From the NCBI RefSeq assembly GCF_014207435.1, contig NZ_JACHGH010000017.1, forward strand, positions 1-55,395: DNA of 55,395 bases, in the 5' to 3' direction. Positions 19,591 through 28,364 of this stretch are shown here, in pieces; positions within the stretch are counted from its first letter, which is position 1, and each line of letters starts with the position of its first letter. The translations under genes were made by a program, and so were the position numbers. The notes below the pieces were generated by a model. It saw only the letters and a program-made list of their open reading frames with translations, was not told the DNA's origin and did no database searches. Source of the DNA: Salirhabdus euzebyi (lineage in GTDB: Bacteria; Bacillota; Bacilli; Bacillales; Alkalibacillaceae).

Positions 19591-20970
19591 ATGGCAAATC
19601 GTTTTGCAATTGTGTTAGCTGCTGGGCAGGGAACGAGAATGAAATCATCACTATATAAAGTGCTTCACCCTGTATGCGGTAAACCAATGGTTCAGCACGT
19701 TGTGGACCAACTTAATGATTTACATTTAAGTAAAGTAATTACTGTAGTAGGTCATGGTGCTGAAAAGGTCAAGGACCATTTAGGTGAGCGTTCTGAATTT
19801 GTTTTGCAAGAAGAGCAATTAGGAACAGGCCATGCTGTTATGAAGGCAGAACCGTTATTACGTAATTTAGAGGGAACAACACTTGTAGTCTGCGGTGATA
19901 CCCCATTGTTAACAGCTAAAACATTGGAATCTTTAGTGTTAAAACATGAGGAGGAAAATGCTAAAGTTAGTGTATTAACAGCACAATTAGAAGACCCAAC
20001 CGGGTACGGCCGTGTAGTGCGGAACAGTTCTGATGAAGTTGAAAAAATTGTGGAACATAAGGATGCAAATCCTGAAGAGTTAACAATTGGAGAAATTAAC
20101 ACAGGTACATACTGTTTTGATAATAGAGCTCTATTTGAAGCACTTCAACATGTATCAAATGATAACTCACAGGGAGAATATTACTTACCTGATGTTATAG
20201 AAATTTTAAAGGTGAAAAACGAAAAAATAGTTGCTTATAAAACTAATGATTTTGAAGAAACCATTGGTGTGAACGATAGAGTCGCCTTAGCGCAAGCAGA
20301 AAAAAGTATGAGAGAAAGGGTCAATTTTCAGCATATGAAAAATGGCGTGACGTTAATTGATCCAGATAACACATATATCGGCATGGACGTCCAAATTGAA
20401 CAGGATGTAGTGATCTATCCAGGTTGTAACCTTTATGGTGAAACAATAATAAAGAGTCATGCGGTTATTGGTCCAAATACCGAAATCAAAGACTGTGAAA
20501 TTGGAGAAGGAACAACAGTAAGACAAAGTGTAGCACATGAAAGTAAAATAGGCGCAAATGTACAGGTAGGACCTTATGCGCATATTAGACCGGCTTCTGA
20601 TATCGGCAACGATGTGAAAGTAGGAAACTTTGTAGAAATTAAGAAATCTACTTTTGGTGATGGAAGCAAAGCATCTCATCTAAGTTATATTGGAGATGCA
20701 GACGTAGGTAAAGATGTGAACATTGGCTGTGGGACAATTACCGTCAATTATGATGGTTTGAACAAGTATAAAACAATTATAGAAGATGATTCATTTATAG
20801 GGTGTAATTCTAACTTAGTAGCACCAGTTACGATTAAAAAAGGTGCATATGTAGCAGCTGGTTCAACCATTACGAAAGATGTTCCCGAAAAATCTTTATC
20901 TATTGCTCGTTCTCGTCAAACAAATAAAGAAGGTTACGTAGACCGACTGAAAAATATGAAGAAAAAATAA
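19591..20970 (+). CDS. glmU: Bifunctional GlcN-1-P acetyltransferase / UDP-GlcNAc pyrophosphorylase
   Basis: A 459-residue enzyme making UDP-GlcNAc for peptidoglycan and teichoic acids. The N-terminal nucleotidyltransferase domain shows [11 protein letters not shown] near residue 8 and GDTPLL. The C-terminal half is a left-handed beta-helix of hexapeptide repeats with the acetyl-CoA site ([17 protein letters not shown]). Normal length. prs follows after 16 bases, as in B. subtilis. Confidence 0.97.
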   Translation: MANRFAIVLAAGQGTRMKSSLYKVLHPVCGKPMVQHVVDQLNDLHLSKVITVVGHGAEKVKDHLGERSEFVLQEEQLGTGHAVMKAEPLLRNLEGTTLVVCGDTPLLTAKTLESLVLKHEEENAKVSVLTAQLEDPTGYGRVVRNSSDEVEKIVEHKDANPEELTIGEINTGTYCFDNRALFEALQHVSNDNSQGEYYLPDVIEILKVKNEKIVAYKTNDFEETIGVNDRVALAQAEKSMRERVNFQHMKNGVTLIDPDNTYIGMDVQIEQDVVIYPGCNLYGETIIKSHAVIGPNTEIKDCEIGEGTTVRQSVAHESKIGANVQVGPYAHIRPASDIGNDVKVGNFVEIKKSTFGDGSKASHLSYIGDADVGKDVNIGCGTITVNYDGLNKYKTIIEDDSFIGCNSNLVAPVTIKKGAYVAAGSTITKDVPEKSLSIARSRQTNKEGYVDRLKNMKKK

Positions 20971-20986
20971 TGGAGGTTTAGGAAAA

Positions 20987-21940
20987 ATGCCTAATCAATA
21001 CAAGGACCGATTACTAAAAGTATTTACGTTGAATTCAAACAGAACATTAGCAAAAGAGATTGCTGAACAAATCGGAACAGATCTAGGGAAGTGTTCGGTA
21101 ACAACTTTTAGTGATGGAGAGCTTCAAATAAACATAGAAGAAAGTGTGCGTGGTTGTGATGTATATGTTATTCAGTCTACTTGCCAACCAGTTAACGAAC
21201 ATTTAATGGAACTCCTTATTATGATAGATGCTTTAAAGAGAGCGTCTGCCCGTAGCATTAATATTGTTATCCCTTATTATGGTTATGCTCGTCAGGATCG
21301 TAAGGCAAGAGCAAGGGAACCAATCACTGCTAAGCTTGTAGCTGATCTACTACAAACAGCAGGTGCATCTAGAGTCATATCTCTAGATCTGCATGCTCCA
21401 CAAATTCAAGGGTTCTTTGATATCCCAATTGATAATCTTATGGGTGTACCGATTCTCTCTGATTATTTCAATGGAAAAGCTATGGACGATATTGTTGTAG
21501 TGTCTCCTGATCATGGGGGAGTTACTCGAGCACGTAAAATGGCAGATTACCTCAAAGCTCCTATTGCTATTATTGATAAACGTCGACCTCGTCCGAACGT
21601 TGCTGAGGTGATGAATATTGTAGGGAACATTGAGGGGAAAACAGCGATTATTATTGATGATATTATTGATACAGCAGGAACGATAACTCTAGCTGCAAAT
21701 GCATTAATTGAAAATGGTGCCAATGAAGTTTATGCATGTTGTACACATCCTGTACTTTCAGGTCCAGCAATTGAAAGAATTGAAAACTCAAAAATTAAAG
21801 AACTAGTTATTACTAACACGATTCCTTTATTAGACAATAAAAAAATAGATAAAATTACACAGCTTTCTGTAGGACCATTAATTGGTGAAGCAATTAAACG
21901 TGTTCACGAACTTAAGTCTGTAAGTGTTTTATTTGATTAA
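20987..21940 (+). CDS. prs: Ribose-phosphate pyrophosphokinase
   Basis: A 317-residue PRPP synthetase (class I). It shows the flexible loop [26 protein letters not shown] and the PRPP-binding [17 protein letters not shown] made here feeds purine, pyrimidine, His, Trp and NAD synthesis and is the ligand of PurR, encoded upstream. The ribosome site is TGGAGG. No terminator is visible before the ctc promoter. Confidence 0.97.
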   Translation: MPNQYKDRLLKVFTLNSNRTLAKEIAEQIGTDLGKCSVTTFSDGELQINIEESVRGCDVYVIQSTCQPVNEHLMELLIMIDALKRASARSINIVIPYYGYARQDRKARAREPITAKLVADLLQTAGASRVISLDLHAPQIQGFFDIPIDNLMGVPILSDYFNGKAMDDIVVVSPDHGGVTRARKMADYLKAPIAIIDKRRPRPNVAEVMNIVGNIEGKTAIIIDDIIDTAGTITLAANALIENGANEVYACCTHPVLSGPAIERIENSKIKELVITNTIPLLDNKKIDKITQLSVGPLIGEAIKRVHELKSVSVLFD

Positions 21941-21953
21941 TTTTCAAAAAAAG

Positions 21954-21980
21954 GTTTAATAACACTGCATTAAGGGGAAT
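21954..21980 (+). promoter_or_regulatory. SigB-like promoter of ctc
   Basis: GTTTAA (21954-21959), a 15-nt spacer and GGGAAT (21975-21980) resemble the SigB consensus GTTTAA / GGGWAW. B. subtilis ctc is a classic SigB general-stress gene. Confidence 0.6.
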
Positions 21981-22020
21981 AAATAGGTGTGTCTTATAAT
22001 TTTTGGAGGGTGATTGTTCT

Positions 22021-22647
22021 ATGGCAGCAACAATTAAAGCAAATGGAAGAGATGATTTACGTCGATCTGCAACAAGAGAATTACGTATTGAAGGCTCTAT
22101 ACCAGCTGTAGTTTATGGTAATGGCAAAACGCCAATAACAATAGCAGTTGACAGCATGGAACTACTCAAAATGGTCAGGGACCATGGTAAGAACGCTGTT
22201 TTTTCCCTTGATATTGAAGGTCAGGGCACAGTAAATGCTATGCTTTACGACTATCAGGCAGATCCTTTAAAAGGCGAGCTTGTTCATGCTGATTTCTATC
22301 AAGTGGACATGTCTTCTAATGTAGATGTGGAAGTAGCCATTCATCTAGAAGGAGATGCTACTGAAAAAGGCAGTGTTGTACAACAAACACTTCATCAATT
22401 AAATGTTCGTGCAAAACCGAATGCTATTCCTGAAAACATTAGTGTAAATATAGAAGAATTAGGAATCGGTGATAGTGTAACAGTAGGTGATTTAAAGGGA
22501 AGTAGCAATTATGAAATTTTAGATGACGATGATACAACCATTGTTACGATACTTCCTCCTCAAAATGAAAAAGCTGACGAGGAAGAAGAAGCTACTGAAT
22601 CTGAAGAAACACCAACAGAAACAACAGACGACGAAGAGAAAGAATAA
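22021..22647 (+). CDS. ctc: Ribosomal protein bL25, general stress form (Ctc)
   Basis: A 208-residue protein with an N-terminal L25 domain (about 1-95, 5S rRNA binding) and a C-terminal TL5/Ctc beta domain (about 95-185), ending in a very acidic, low-complexity tail. Ctc binds 5S rRNA in the ribosome under stress. I place the start at the ATG at 22021, ten bases after GGAGGG. An in-frame TTG at 22003 overlaps that ribosome site. Confidence 0.95.
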   Translation: MAATIKANGRDDLRRSATRELRIEGSIPAVVYGNGKTPITIAVDSMELLKMVRDHGKNAVFSLDIEGQGTVNAMLYDYQADPLKGELVHADFYQVDMSSNVDVEVAIHLEGDATEKGSVVQQTLHQLNVRAKPNAIPENISVNIEELGIGDSVTVGDLKGSSNYEILDDDDTTIVTILPPQNEKADEEEEATESEETPTETTDDEEKE

Positions 22648-22651
22648 AAAT

Positions 22652-22682
22652 AACGTAGCCGCTTGATGGCTACGTTTTTTCT
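22652..22682 (+). terminator. Terminator after ctc
   Basis: AACGTAGCC (22652-22660) pairs perfectly with GGCTACGTT (22668-22676) and is followed by T. Confidence 0.93.
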
Positions 22683-22762
22683 TGCGTATAAAGAAAGTCT
22701 AGCACTTCACTCCAACCGATAAGCTGAAAAATACTTCCTTTATATTTGTAATTAGTCCTATT

Positions 22763-22790
22763 TTGTTTTTTGGACTAAATTCGATACAAT
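22763..22790 (+). promoter_or_regulatory. Possible SigA promoter of pth
   Basis: TTGTTT (22763-22768), a 16-nt spacer and TACAAT (22785-22790). Confidence 0.4.
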
Positions 22791-22832
22791 AGTACCAGTA
22801 AAGAAATGCAGGATGAAAGTGGGAAACAAATA

Positions 22833-23384
22833 ATGAAATGTATAGTAGGATTGGGCAACCCAGGTCCAAAGTATGAACACACTAGGCATAACATTGGATT
22901 TATGGTTATTGATTATTTATTAAAAAGAAATAATTGGAGCTTAAATAAAGAAAAATTCAATGCTCAATATACAATTGAACATATTAATGGTGAAAAAGTA
23001 ATTCTAGTAAAACCAATGACTTATATGAATTTATCTGGAGAGGCTGTTCGCTCCTTTGCGGAATTTTATGATATACCTGTTGAAGATATTGCTGTTATTT
23101 ACGATGATTTAGATTTACCTCCTGGGAAAATCCGTCTTCGTCAAAAAGGTGGACATGGTGGCCATAATGGTATTAGAAATATCATCGACCAACTTCAAGA
23201 AAAAAACTTCAACCGCATTCGTATAGGTATTGGTCGTGCTGAGCCGGTTGTTAACTATGTTCTAGGTTCCTTTACAAGTGAAGAAAAGCCTAGTATAGAA
23301 GAGAGTATACACTCAGCTGCGGAAGCGTGTGAAATGTGGCTGGATAAACCTTTTTTAGAAGTCATGAATAAATATAATTCCTAA
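22833..23384 (+). CDS. pth: Peptidyl-tRNA hydrolase (SpoVC)
   Basis: A 183-residue enzyme recycling tRNAs from drop-off peptidyl-tRNA. It shows GLGNPGPKYEHTRHNIGF with the catalytic His in TRHN, VKPMTYMNLSGE, YDDLDLPPGKIRLR and GGHGGHNGIRN. The ATG at 22833 gives the family N-terminus MKCIVGLGNPG. A longer reading from 22806 adds nine residues without homology. fin follows and can be reached by read-through transcription. Confidence 0.95.
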   Translation: MKCIVGLGNPGPKYEHTRHNIGFMVIDYLLKRNNWSLNKEKFNAQYTIEHINGEKVILVKPMTYMNLSGEAVRSFAEFYDIPVEDIAVIYDDLDLPPGKIRLRQKGGHGGHNGIRNIIDQLQEKNFNRIRIGIGRAEPVVNYVLGSFTSEEKPSIEESIHSAAEACEMWLDKPFLEVMNKYNS

Positions 23385-23395
23385 TAGATTGTATA

Positions 23396-23425
23396 GTATA
23401 AGAAATATCCTCCTCGGAAAAACTA
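23396..23425 (+). promoter_or_regulatory. SigF promoter of fin
   Basis: GTATA (23396-23400), a 15-nt spacer and GGAAAAACTA (23416-23425) match the SigF consensus GYATA / GGnnAnAHTR fully. The start point would be near 23432. B. subtilis fin is transcribed in the forespore by SigF and SigG. Confidence 0.75.
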
Positions 23426-23450
23426 GTAAGGAAGTTTTTTATGGAGGAGG
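23409..23450 (+). promoter_or_regulatory. Hairpin masking the fin ribosome binding site
   Basis: CCTCCTC (23409-23415) pairs with GAGGAGG (23444-23450), the fin ribosome binding site. AAAAACT (23418-23424) pairs with AGTTTTT (23433-23439) inside it. The 5' arms lie upstream of the predicted SigF start point, so only transcripts reading in from pth could form the hairpin. Confidence 0.6.
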
Positions 23451-23457
23451 CTTGCTA

Positions 23458-23688
23458 ATGTCCATCAAATACAGTTGTCGTCATTGTGGTAATAAAATTG
23501 GACAGATTGAACACAAAGAAATTGAAGAAGAAAAATTAGGTTTAAATGAATTGTCTAACGAAGAGCGCTATGAAATGATTAATTATCAAAATAATGGTGA
23601 TGTCGAAGTGAAAACTATATGTGAACATTGTGAAGAGACGCTTAATCAAAATCCTTCATATCATGAGCTAGATACATTTATACAGTAG
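23458..23688 (+). CDS. fin: Anti-sigma-F factor Fin (YabK)
   Basis: A 76-residue zinc protein. Fin of B. subtilis inhibits SigF RNA polymerase in the forespore and helps the switch to SigG. It shows YSCRHCG at the N-terminus, LSNEERYEMI in the middle, ICEHCEE and the conserved end YHELDTFIQ. The same length as the B. subtilis protein. ATG 23458 follows GGAGGAGG. A longer in-frame reading from 23389 would cross the SigF promoter and is not real. Confidence 0.94.
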   Translation: MSIKYSCRHCGNKIGQIEHKEIEEEKLGLNELSNEERYEMINYQNNGDVEVKTICEHCEETLNQNPSYHELDTFIQ

Positions 23689-23703
23689 GATAGCTTAGTA
23701 TAA

Positions 23704-23732
23704 GCTTTGGTGTATGACCACCAAAGCATTTT
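23704..23732 (+). terminator. Terminator after fin
   Basis: GCTTTGGTG (23704-23712) pairs with CACCAAAGC (23719-23727) and is followed by ATTTTT. Confidence 0.88.
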
Positions 23733-23778
23733 TGCACTTATTTTTATTTTTTATGGTAGTTAAGGGGGGAGTAATAAA

Positions 23779-26700
23779 TTGCAAGGGTTAAAGAACTATA
23801 TAAAAGAGCAAGACGACGTACAAACAATTTTAACAGGTTTTAATTCCGGGATGAAAGAACAGTTGGCTGCGGGATTATCTGGCTCTGCCAGAAGTGTTCT
23901 CATCTCTATTTTAGAAGAGTCCTTGGAAAGACCATTGCTCCTAATAACACATCATCTTAGTCAAGCGCAAAAACTCTATGATGATTTAGTTGATCTTAGT
24001 TCTTCAGAAAACGTCTATTTATATCCGGTTAATGAATTAATGGCTTCAGAAATAGCTATAGCTAGTCCGGAGCTGTTAAGTCAACGAATTGAGGCTTTAA
24101 GTCAATGGCGTAAAAAGAAAAAAGGAGTCTTTATTGCTCCCGTTGCTGCCTGCAAAAGAATGCTACCCTCTGTAGAGCAATGGGAAAAAGCACAGTTATT
24201 CTTTCGGGTAGGAGAATCCATTCCACTAGAGGACTATACACAATCATTAATTCAGTTAGGTTATAGACGGGAAGATATGATAACGTCTCCTGGAGAATTT
24301 AGCATACGCGGTGGAATTATTGATATTTACCCATTAACATCAGAGCATCCAATTCGAATAGAATTATTTGATAACGAAGTAGATTCCATTAGACATTTTG
24401 ATTCTGATACCCAAAGATCCTTTTCGGAAAAGTTTGAGGAGATAACGATAGGGCCCGCTAATGAAATGATTTTAACCGATGAGGATTTCACAAGAGGGCA
24501 CCAAAGGCTAGAACAAGTATTAAAACACTCCTTAAAAAAAATGAAGAACGGGAGTGCGAAAGAGGAGTTAATCGAAAATATTGAGTACGACCTTGAACGG
24601 TTAAGAAATGGTGAGCGCTATAAAGAAATGTATAAATACATATCTTTATTTTATGAAAAGCCTGCTAGTTTAGTAGATTATTTACCGAGTAATGGTTTAG
24701 TTGTTATCGATGAAATGAGTAGGGTTGAAGAAACGGCAGGTAAGTTAGACCATGAGGAAGCGGAATGGTATAGAAGTCTTCTTGAACAAAATAGAGTAGT
24801 ACGAGATTTACCTATGTCGTTTGACTGGCATGCTTTACAAAATAAGCTACAGCATACACAACGACTTTATTTATCCGTTTTCCTACGTCATATTCCCAAT
24901 ACCCATCCAGAAAATTTAGTGAATTTTTCTTGTAGACAAATGCAACAGTTTCATGGACAGATGAATTTGCTTAAAAATGAGCTTCAACGTTGGGAAAAGG
25001 GTAACTTTTCTGTGATTATTGTTGCACCTAACCAGAAAAGAGTGGAAAAAGTTCAATCCGTGTTAGAAGACTATGAAATGAATGCTATCGAGGCTAGTCC
25101 TGATCGTGCTTTACCGATATCTACTCCTATTATTATAGAAGGTCAAATAAGTGGTGGTTTTGAGCTACCGCTCTTTCGTGTTGCTGTCATTACAGAACAG
25201 GAATTATTTAAAAAACAAAGCACGAGACCAAAAAGAAAACAAAAGGTATCAAATGCAGAAAGAATAAAAAGCTATCAAGAATTAAAAGTGGGTGACTATG
25301 TCGTCCATACAAACCACGGGATAGGTAAATATATCGGTATTGAAACACTGGAACTTAACGGTATTCATAAAGATTATATGCTCATTAAATATTCTGGTGA
25401 TGACAAGCTCTTTGTTCCGATTGACCAAATTGATCTAGTACAGAAGTATGTCGGGTCAGAAGGTAAGGAACCAAAGTTATATAAACTTGGGGGCACAGAA
25501 TGGAAAAAAGTGAAAAAACGGGTTCAGGCATCTGTAGAGGATATTGCGGATGATTTAATTAAATTATATGCAGAAAGAGAAGCTGCAAAAGGTTATGCGT
25601 TTTCTCCAGATTCAGATTTGCAAAGAGAATTTGAAGCAGCCTTTTCTTATCAGGAAACGGAAGATCAACTCCGTTGCATTGAAGAAATTAAAAACGATAT
25701 GGTAAGAGAACGTCCAATGGACCGTTTATTATGTGGGGATGTCGGGTATGGAAAAACAGAGGTTGCTATTCGTGCAGCATTTAAAGCTGTTTTAGACAAT
25801 AAGCAGGTAGCGCTTCTTGTCCCAACAACCATTTTAGCCCAACAGCATTTTGAAACGTTTCAAGAAAGGTTTCAAGATTTTGGTTTGAATATCGGTTTAT
25901 TAAGTCGATTCCGATCACGTAAACAACAAAATAAAACGCTAGAAGATTTAGAAAAAGGGTTAGTTGATATTGTTATTGGGACACACCGTATATTATCCAA
26001 GGATGTAAAGTATAAAGACTTAGGCCTGCTAATTATTGATGAAGAACAACGATTTGGTGTGAAGCATAAAGAAAAAATTAAGCAGCTTAAAACAAATGTT
26101 GACGTCTTAACATTAACGGCAACGCCAATACCTAGAACGCTTCACATGTCTATGCTAGGTGTAAGGGATCTTTCGGTTATTGAGACACCACCTGAAAACC
26201 GATTCCCAATTCAAACATACGTTATCGAATATAATCCTAGCTTTATTCGTGAGGCAATTGAGCGGGAAATGTCTAGGGGAGGACAAGTGTTTTTCCTTTA
26301 TAACCGTGTTGATAATATTGAAAGAATAGCTGATGAAATTGACTCCTTAGTAGAAGATGCAAGGGTCACGTATGCCCATGGGCAGATGAATGAATCCCAG
26401 TTAGAAAATGTTATGCTTGATTTTTTAGAAGGTCACTATGATGTGTTAGTTAGTACGACAATTATTGAAACAGGTGTTGATATTCCAAATGTGAACACGT
26501 TAATCGTATATGATGCGGATAAAATGGGCTTAAGCCAACTTTATCAATTAAGAGGACGTGTTGGGAGGTCAAATCGTGTTGCTTATGCCTATTTCACCCA
26601 TCAACAAGATAAAGTGCTAACAGAGGTGGCAGAAAAAAGATTACAAGCAATTAAGGAATTTACGGAGTTAGGTTCTGGGTTTAAAATTGCTATGCGAGAT

Positions 26701-27303
26701 TTATCGATAAGAGGAACAGGAAATTTATTAGGAGCAGAACAGCATGGCTTTATTGATTCTGTTGGATTTGATATGTATTCCCAAATGCTAAGTGAAACAA
26801 TTGAAGCGAAAAAACAAGGGAAAACATATGAAGAAATTAAACCGTTTGAAGTGGAAATAAGTTTAGATATGGATGCCTATATCCCATCAGCTTATATTTC
26901 GGATGAAAAACAAAAAATTGATATGTATAAACGTTTTCAAACAATCGATAAATTGGAAGATGTTTTTGATTTGCAGGATGAATTAATGGATCGTTTTGGA
27001 GAGTTCCCGGAAGAAGTGGAAAACTTGATTCAAATTTCCAAAATCAAACTCTATGCAAAAAAAGAACGTATTGAATCCATTTTTGAGCAAAAAATGAAAA
27101 TAGAACTATTAATGGAGGGAGAAGAAAGTTTAAGGGTAGATGGAGCCAAGCTATTTGAAATGGCGAATGAATATGGTCATCTAATTCAATTGGGAACAGA
27201 GAAAACGCAACTAAAAATTGTATTTGCATTTGATCGTTCAAACCATCCAAGGAGATATGAAATTGTAGAAGAGTTTGTATCAAAGTTGCATAATGCGAAA
27301 TAA
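23779..27303 (+). CDS. mfd: Transcription-repair coupling factor Mfd
   Basis: An 1174-residue DNA translocase that removes stalled RNA polymerase and recruits UvrA. In order: an N-terminal UvrB-homology region (to about 350), an RNA-polymerase interaction domain (about 495-575, VGDYVVHTNHGIGKYIG), a RecG-like helicase core with Walker A GDVGYGKT (653-660) and the DEEQ box (IIDEEQRFG), and a C-terminal TRCF domain. Start is TTG with AAGGGGGGAG upstream. Length is normal. No clear terminator follows. Confidence 0.97.
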   Translation: MQGLKNYIKEQDDVQTILTGFNSGMKEQLAAGLSGSARSVLISILEESLERPLLLITHHLSQAQKLYDDLVDLSSSENVYLYPVNELMASEIAIASPELLSQRIEALSQWRKKKKGVFIAPVAACKRMLPSVEQWEKAQLFFRVGESIPLEDYTQSLIQLGYRREDMITSPGEFSIRGGIIDIYPLTSEHPIRIELFDNEVDSIRHFDSDTQRSFSEKFEEITIGPANEMILTDEDFTRGHQRLEQVLKHSLKKMKNGSAKEELIENIEYDLERLRNGERYKEMYKYISLFYEKPASLVDYLPSNGLVVIDEMSRVEETAGKLDHEEAEWYRSLLEQNRVVRDLPMSFDWHALQNKLQHTQRLYLSVFLRHIPNTHPENLVNFSCRQMQQFHGQMNLLKNELQRWEKGNFSVIIVAPNQKRVEKVQSVLEDYEMNAIEASPDRALPISTPIIIEGQISGGFELPLFRVAVITEQELFKKQSTRPKRKQKVSNAERIKSYQELKVGDYVVHTNHGIGKYIGIETLELNGIHKDYMLIKYSGDDKLFVPIDQIDLVQKYVGSEGKEPKLYKLGGTEWKKVKKRVQASVEDIADDLIKLYAEREAAKGYAFSPDSDLQREFEAAFSYQETEDQLRCIEEIKNDMVRERPMDRLLCGDVGYGKTEVAIRAAFKAVLDNKQVALLVPTTILAQQHFETFQERFQDFGLNIGLLSRFRSRKQQNKTLEDLEKGLVDIVIGTHRILSKDVKYKDLGLLIIDEEQRFGVKHKEKIKQLKTNVDVLTLTATPIPRTLHMSMLGVRDLSVIETPPENRFPIQTYVIEYNPSFIREAIEREMSRGGQVFFLYNRVDNIERIADEIDSLVEDARVTYAHGQMNESQLENVMLDFLEGHYDVLVSTTIIETGVDIPNVNTLIVYDADKMGLSQLYQLRGRVGRSNRVAYAYFTHQQDKVLTEVAEKRLQAIKEFTELGSGFKIAMRDLSIRGTGNLLGAEQHGFIDSVGFDMYSQMLSETIEAKKQGKTYEEIKPFEVEISLDMDAYIPSAYISDEKQKIDMYKRFQTIDKLEDVFDLQDELMDRFGEFPEEVENLIQISKIKLYAKKERIESIFEQKMKIELLMEGEESLRVDGAKLFEMANEYGHLIQLGTEKTQLKIVFAFDRSNHPRRYEIVEEFVSKLHNAK

Positions 27304-27417
27304 TAATAATATCCCGTTGACCCTTAAATTCCTTTCAAAGTAGTATTTTTCCTATACCAGGAAATATATTACCGTAAAAGTTAAGCATTTCTTCAAACTG
27401 AAAAATAATACTTAAAT

Positions 27418-27446
27418 GTATAGTTTGAGTAAGTTGTTGGATACTA
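27418..27446 (+). promoter_or_regulatory. Possible SigG promoter of spoVT
   Basis: GTATA (27418-27422), a 17-nt spacer and GATACTA (27440-27446). The -10 differs from the SigG consensus CATWHTA only at its first base. spoVT is known to be SigG-dependent in B. subtilis. Confidence 0.45.
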
Positions 27447-27526
27447 ACTTTACTAGATGGTGGCAAAACAAAAAAGAAATAAGTCACCTGGCGTAATTAC
27501 ATCAAAGAAAGTGAGGATTTTTAGCT

Positions 27527-28060
27527 ATGAAAGCAACAGGCATTGTTCGTCGCATCGATGATTTGGGCAGAGTTGTGGTACCAAAAGAGATAAGAAGAAC
27601 GTTGCGTATTCGCGAAGGCGATCCTCTAGAAATTTTTGTTGATCGTGAAGGAGAGGTAATCCTTAAAAAGTACTCACCTATTAATGAATTAGGTGACTTT
27701 GCAAAAGAGTATGCAGAAGCACTATTTGACACATTAGGACATACTGTACTAATTTCAGACCGTGATGAGTTTATTGCAGTTGCAGGCGGTTCTAAAAAAG
27801 AATACTTAAATAAAAAAATTGGTACACCTATAGAAAAAAATATGGAAGATCGAAGTGTAACAATAGAAAAAACAGAACAAAATATTGAGTTTGTTGAAGG
27901 ACAAGAAGAAACAGCTGCATCTTATGTTTTTGCTCCAATTATAGCAAATGGCGATCCGGTAGGTTGTGTTGTGATGTTCTCAAAAGAACAACCATTAGGT
28001 GACACAGAGCAAAAAGCAGCAGAAACAGCTGCAGGATTTTTAGCAAGACAAATGGACTAA
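27527..28060 (+). CDS. spoVT: Stage V sporulation regulator SpoVT
   Basis: A 177-residue forespore regulator that modulates SigG-dependent genes. The N-terminal 50 residues form an AbrB-type swapped hairpin (ATGIVRRIDDLGRVVVPKEI), and the rest is a GAF-like domain (about 55-177). A paralogue of AbrB, encoded about 19 kb upstream. A single gene with a strong terminator. Confidence 0.97.
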   Translation: MKATGIVRRIDDLGRVVVPKEIRRTLRIREGDPLEIFVDREGEVILKKYSPINELGDFAKEYAEALFDTLGHTVLISDRDEFIAVAGGSKKEYLNKKIGTPIEKNMEDRSVTIEKTEQNIEFVEGQEETAASYVFAPIIANGDPVGCVVMFSKEQPLGDTEQKAAETAAGFLARQMD

Positions 28061-28070
28061 GTAAGTATAC

Positions 28071-28103
28071 AAAGGCTACCTCATTGTTGAGGTAGCCTTT
28101 TTC
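28071..28103 (+). terminator. Terminator after spoVT
   Basis: AAAGGCTACCTCA (28071-28083) pairs with TGAGGTAGCCTTT (28088-28100), 13 bp, followed by T. Confidence 0.93.
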
Positions 28104-28106
28104 ATC

Positions 28107-28280
28107 GCTTAGGAAATTTTGAACTTGTGATAAGTTTGTTACAAGGGGTAGCCACGTCTAGATCCAGCACCTACCCCCTTGGGACTATATCAATCCTCTT
28201 TTGTGGCAAAATACGCTACGGTAGTCTTGGCTTATGCCTGTCGGGGGTGAGCAAGGCCCTTGCGCTTTTGTTCTTTTCCT
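28107..28280. repeat. Structured intergenic repeat, copy 2
   Basis: Second copy of the repeat at 13005-13190, again directly after a terminator and in the same orientation. The outer stem is kept by a compensatory change: ACCCCC (28173-28178) pairs with GGGGGT (28243-28248) where copy 1 has ACACCC and GGGTGT. The inner CATAAG arm has decayed to CTATAT. A short reading frame across it is not a gene. Confidence 0.8.
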
Positions 28281-28364
28281 GTCCAGTCCATACATCACTG
28301 AAACAGGCACTTCGGCTTTTCAATATGCTATAATGTTCGATATTGGTTGTAAAGGACGGACTAT

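Noticed and set aside
28127-28333. 68-codon reading frame after spoVT
   Set aside because: It lies on repeat copy 2 and has no ribosome site or homology that I recognise.
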